Assembly (NCBI GenBank): GCA_900546365.1
Contig: URCF01000004.1
Coordinates: 119,638 to 183,637 of the forward strand
Reading direction: 5' to 3'
Source of the DNA: an uncultured Porphyromonadaceae bacterium
GTDB taxonomy: Bacteria > Bacteroidota > Bacteroidia > Bacteroidales > Muribaculaceae
DNA length: 64,000 bases
In this document: positions 62,387-64,000 of the stretch, piece by piece
Position numbering within the stretch: position 1 is the stretch's first letter
How the letters are laid out: each line of letters begins with the position of its first letter
The notes under the pieces: generated by a model
Database searches by the model: none
Seen by the model: the letters and a program-made list of their open reading frames with translations, nothing else
What the model was told of the DNA's origin: nothing
Made by a program: the position numbers and the translations under genes

Positions 62387-62418
62387 GCTCCCCGCATCCA
62401 ATTATTGGACCGGGGAGC
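62387..62418 (-). terminator. Hairpin after the 57-residue membrane protein
   Basis: GCTCCCCG / CGGGGAGC with an inner TCCAAT / ATTGGA pairing. On the minus strand it is followed by GTAGGTTTTA, a weak T tail. It lies between the small gene's stop and the DUF1599 promoter. Confidence 0.6.
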
Positions 62419-62455
62419 AATTCGTTTGATAACAGAGTATTATGTCAACGGCAAA

Positions 62456-62629
62456 CTACTTTGCAGCTTTGGACACATATCCCACAAGCACAAGGATGAA
62501 AGCCACGAGCGAAAGACCTGCACCAATAGAAGTGTAAACAAGGGCTCCACCCTCAACAAACAGTGATGCACAAAGGAATGCGATGGCAGACACTGCGAAA
62601 ATTACGGCTAAAGCAATTAAGAATTTCAT
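62456..62629 (-). CDS. Small two-TM membrane protein, 57 residues
   Basis: A complete short frame with ATG at 62629 and TAG at 62456. It starts MKFLIALAVIFAVSAIAF, with TM1 at about residues 2-24, a short loop with Glu-Gly-Gly (LFVEGGALVY), TM2 at about 32-52 (GAGLSLVAFILVLVGYV) and a basic end (SKAAK). It is isolated, with a hairpin downstream and the terminator of the TPR gene upstream, so it looks like its own unit. I do not recognise a family; the hairpin-like two-TM shape suggests a membrane-embedded regulatory or structural microprotein. Confidence 0.7.
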   Translation of the reverse strand: MKFLIALAVIFAVSAIAFLCASLFVEGGALVYTSIGAGLSLVAFILVLVGYVSKAAK

Positions 62630-62706
62630 AACTCAATCTGTTTTTAAGTTTCTTTTATACTCTAAACACTCCTTGCCATAATTTGGATGCGATTTTTAAT
62701 ATCTTT

Positions 62707-62745
62707 AACAAAAAATGGTGCGCACCCCTCAGATGCACACCATTT
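62707..62745 (-). terminator. Terminator of the TPR-protein gene
   Basis: On the minus strand AAATGGTGTGCA pairs with TGCGCACCATTT (12 bp, one G-U) around a 9-base loop and is followed by TTT-TTTG. Confidence 0.88.
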
Positions 62746-62774
62746 AAATAAGTTAGATAGGCTGTTCAGAAATA

Positions 62775-63995
62775 TTACTGAAGTTTTTCCCAATAAGCGG
62801 CTTTGTCCTCATACCCTTTGCCGAGACGGTAGTAGAGGCGATAGAGGATGCCGGGCACCTGGGTGAAACGGGTTTCATCAAGCTGATAAGCGCGGTCAAA
62901 TGCGTCAGCAGCCTTCACATATCCGTCAAGCGCAGCAGGATCGATGGCAGTGGAGTTTTCGCTCTTTTCATCAATGCGGGCAGCCTGGTTGTTGAGGACA
63001 CGACCGAGGTCGAAGAAGATTTTGGCGTTGGAATCGTCAAGCTTGGAAGCCTCGCTGAAAGCCTTGAGCGCGTCTTCAAATTTTTCTTCGGATTCATACA
63101 CCACACCGAGCACATCGAGAAGCTGAGCCTTGACACTGTTGTCGGACACAGAGTCAAGAGCCACAGTCACATACTTGTGGGCACCGGCGTAATCCTTCTT
63201 CTGCAGGCGGTCGTTGATAAGCTCGGAGATGAACAGAGTGTTCTGTGTGCCATATTTGTCATAACCCTTCTGGGCGAACTCAAGGATGGCATCGTTGTTG
63301 TTGAGCTGCATGGCTGCCTGAATACCGCCAACATAGATGTTGTCGTTCTCGTAGGGGGTGTTGGAAGCGGCAAGGAATTTATCCATGGCTTTCTGGAAAT
63401 CCTTGGCGTTGAGCATGGCGATACCCTGGATGAACATCATGTTGCCGGCCATTGCAGGATCGGTCAGAGCAACCTTGCCAACAAGAGGACCATAATCAGG
63501 AAGAGTCAGGTAAAGTTCCCATACATCATAGGCACCCTGACCGTCACCGGCCTCCCAGCAGAAATTGCCGGCAGTGGAGAGGTAGTTGTAGTTGTTGATC
63601 ATCTCCTTCACGATGTCCTTCGACTTTTTGGGCTTGATTTTGCCCTTTTCGTCAGGCAGGCTATCCAAAGGCAGAGCTGTCATGAAATATTTATAGGATT
63701 CACCGAGAGCCTTACCGGCAGCACTCTTTTCCTGAGTTGTCACATCCTGCTGGACCTGGACTTTTTTGTAGGCATCTTCAAACACACCTGCTGCAGCCTT
63801 ACCGGCGGTGAACCAAGCATTGACATTCTTGGCTGTTTCAGGATTTTCAAGCGCAGGCTTGATAACTGTCAGCGCACCTGCATAGTCAGGGGTATAACCT
63901 TTGAGCATGTGCTCCGCGTCCTTGATACGGTCAGCCTGGGCAAAAGCCAGAGAGGCTGTGGCGAGGCAAATACCTGCTAAACTAATTTTCTTCAT
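62775..63995 (-). CDS. Secreted tetratricopeptide-repeat protein
   Basis: 406 residues. A signal peptide (ISLAGICLATASLAFA-QA) is followed by an all-helical body with degenerate TPRs, the clearest near residues 190-215 (MAGNMMFIQGIAMLNAKDFQKAMDKFLAA) and 295-325 (AQLLDVLGVVYESEEKFEDALKAFSEASKLD). It is probably a periplasmic scaffold for protein-protein contacts; partners are unknown. The whole gene is inside the window, with only 5 bases left upstream of the ATG, so its promoter is not visible. Confidence 0.85.
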   Translation of the reverse strand: MKKISLAGICLATASLAFAQADRIKDAEHMLKGYTPDYAGALTVIKPALENPETAKNVNAWFTAGKAAAGVFEDAYKKVQVQQDVTTQEKSAAGKALGESYKYFMTALPLDSLPDEKGKIKPKKSKDIVKEMINNYNYLSTAGNFCWEAGDGQGAYDVWELYLTLPDYGPLVGKVALTDPAMAGNMMFIQGIAMLNAKDFQKAMDKFLAASNTPYENDNIYVGGIQAAMQLNNNDAILEFAQKGYDKYGTQNTLFISELINDRLQKKDYAGAHKYVTVALDSVSDNSVKAQLLDVLGVVYESEEKFEDALKAFSEASKLDDSNAKIFFDLGRVLNNQAARIDEKSENSTAIDPAALDGYVKAADAFDRAYQLDETRFTQVPGILYRLYYRLGKGYEDKAAYWEKLQ

Positions 63996-64000
63996 AATTA

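Overview
This 64 kb window is a dense, mobile-element-free stretch of chromosome from a member of the Bacteroidales. I think Muribaculaceae (S24-7) or a near relative is most likely. The evidence is: Bacteroidetes-type promoters (TTTG or CTTG, 20 bases, then TAnnTTTG), almost no Shine-Dalgarno sequences, type IX secretion-style C-termini, DUF5606, DUF1599 and BT_3928-type genes, and gene clusters typical of the order (nusB-yajC-ybbR-coaE; DUF1599-DoxX-tpiA-SPOR-folE). Coding DNA is GC-rich at third positions, apart from one AT-rich block inside a single gene. The species assignment is inference.

Layout. 0-5 kb: end of a type IX-sorted surface protein, a lytic transglycosylase and uvrA, joined by one-base overlaps. 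5-15 kb: ahpC, valS, a PepSY-like protein, nadE, a small outer-membrane barrel with a glycosyltransferase, an acyl-CoA synthetase and a TlpA-like thiol reductase. 15.5-21 kb (minus): malic enzyme followed by a glycosidase-like lipoprotein, a phosphodiesterase and a SPOR lipoprotein. 21-28 kb: threonine deaminase and a TolC/MFP/RND efflux operon ending in a small PG0541-type protein. 28-36 kb: tRNA-Leu(UAG), pheS-nth, gtrA-tilS, thymidine kinase, DUF3108, a 5'-nucleotidase and a convergent ZIP transporter. 36-45 kb: an envelope-surveillance region with an ECF sigma factor, a one-TM partner and a Spy-like protein, then a 1,866-residue alpha-2-macroglobulin-like protein, then a BlaI/BlaR1-like pair behind three operator dyads. 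45-51.6 kb: a candidate small RNA, a secreted PCMD-type protein, a truncated barrel gene, thrA and thrC. 51.6-64 kb: acyltransferase and nitrilase, the coaE/ybbR/yajC/nusB block, DUF5606, a hemerythrin with a LuxR-type regulator, folE-SPOR-tpiA-DoxX-DUF1599, a 57-residue membrane protein and a TPR protein.

Most of the window is housekeeping. The parts most worth a second look are the three-operator promoter (one operator sits inside a terminator), the short promoter-terminator unit near 45.4 kb, the base-composition mosaic and lost thioester cysteine in the macroglobulin gene, the internal duplication in NusB, the thrA-thrC operon without a homoserine kinase gene, and the hemerythrin/pseudo-receiver pair. 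I found no CRISPR array, rRNA, insertion sequence or prophage. Functional calls rest on motif recognition by eye; no database search was run.
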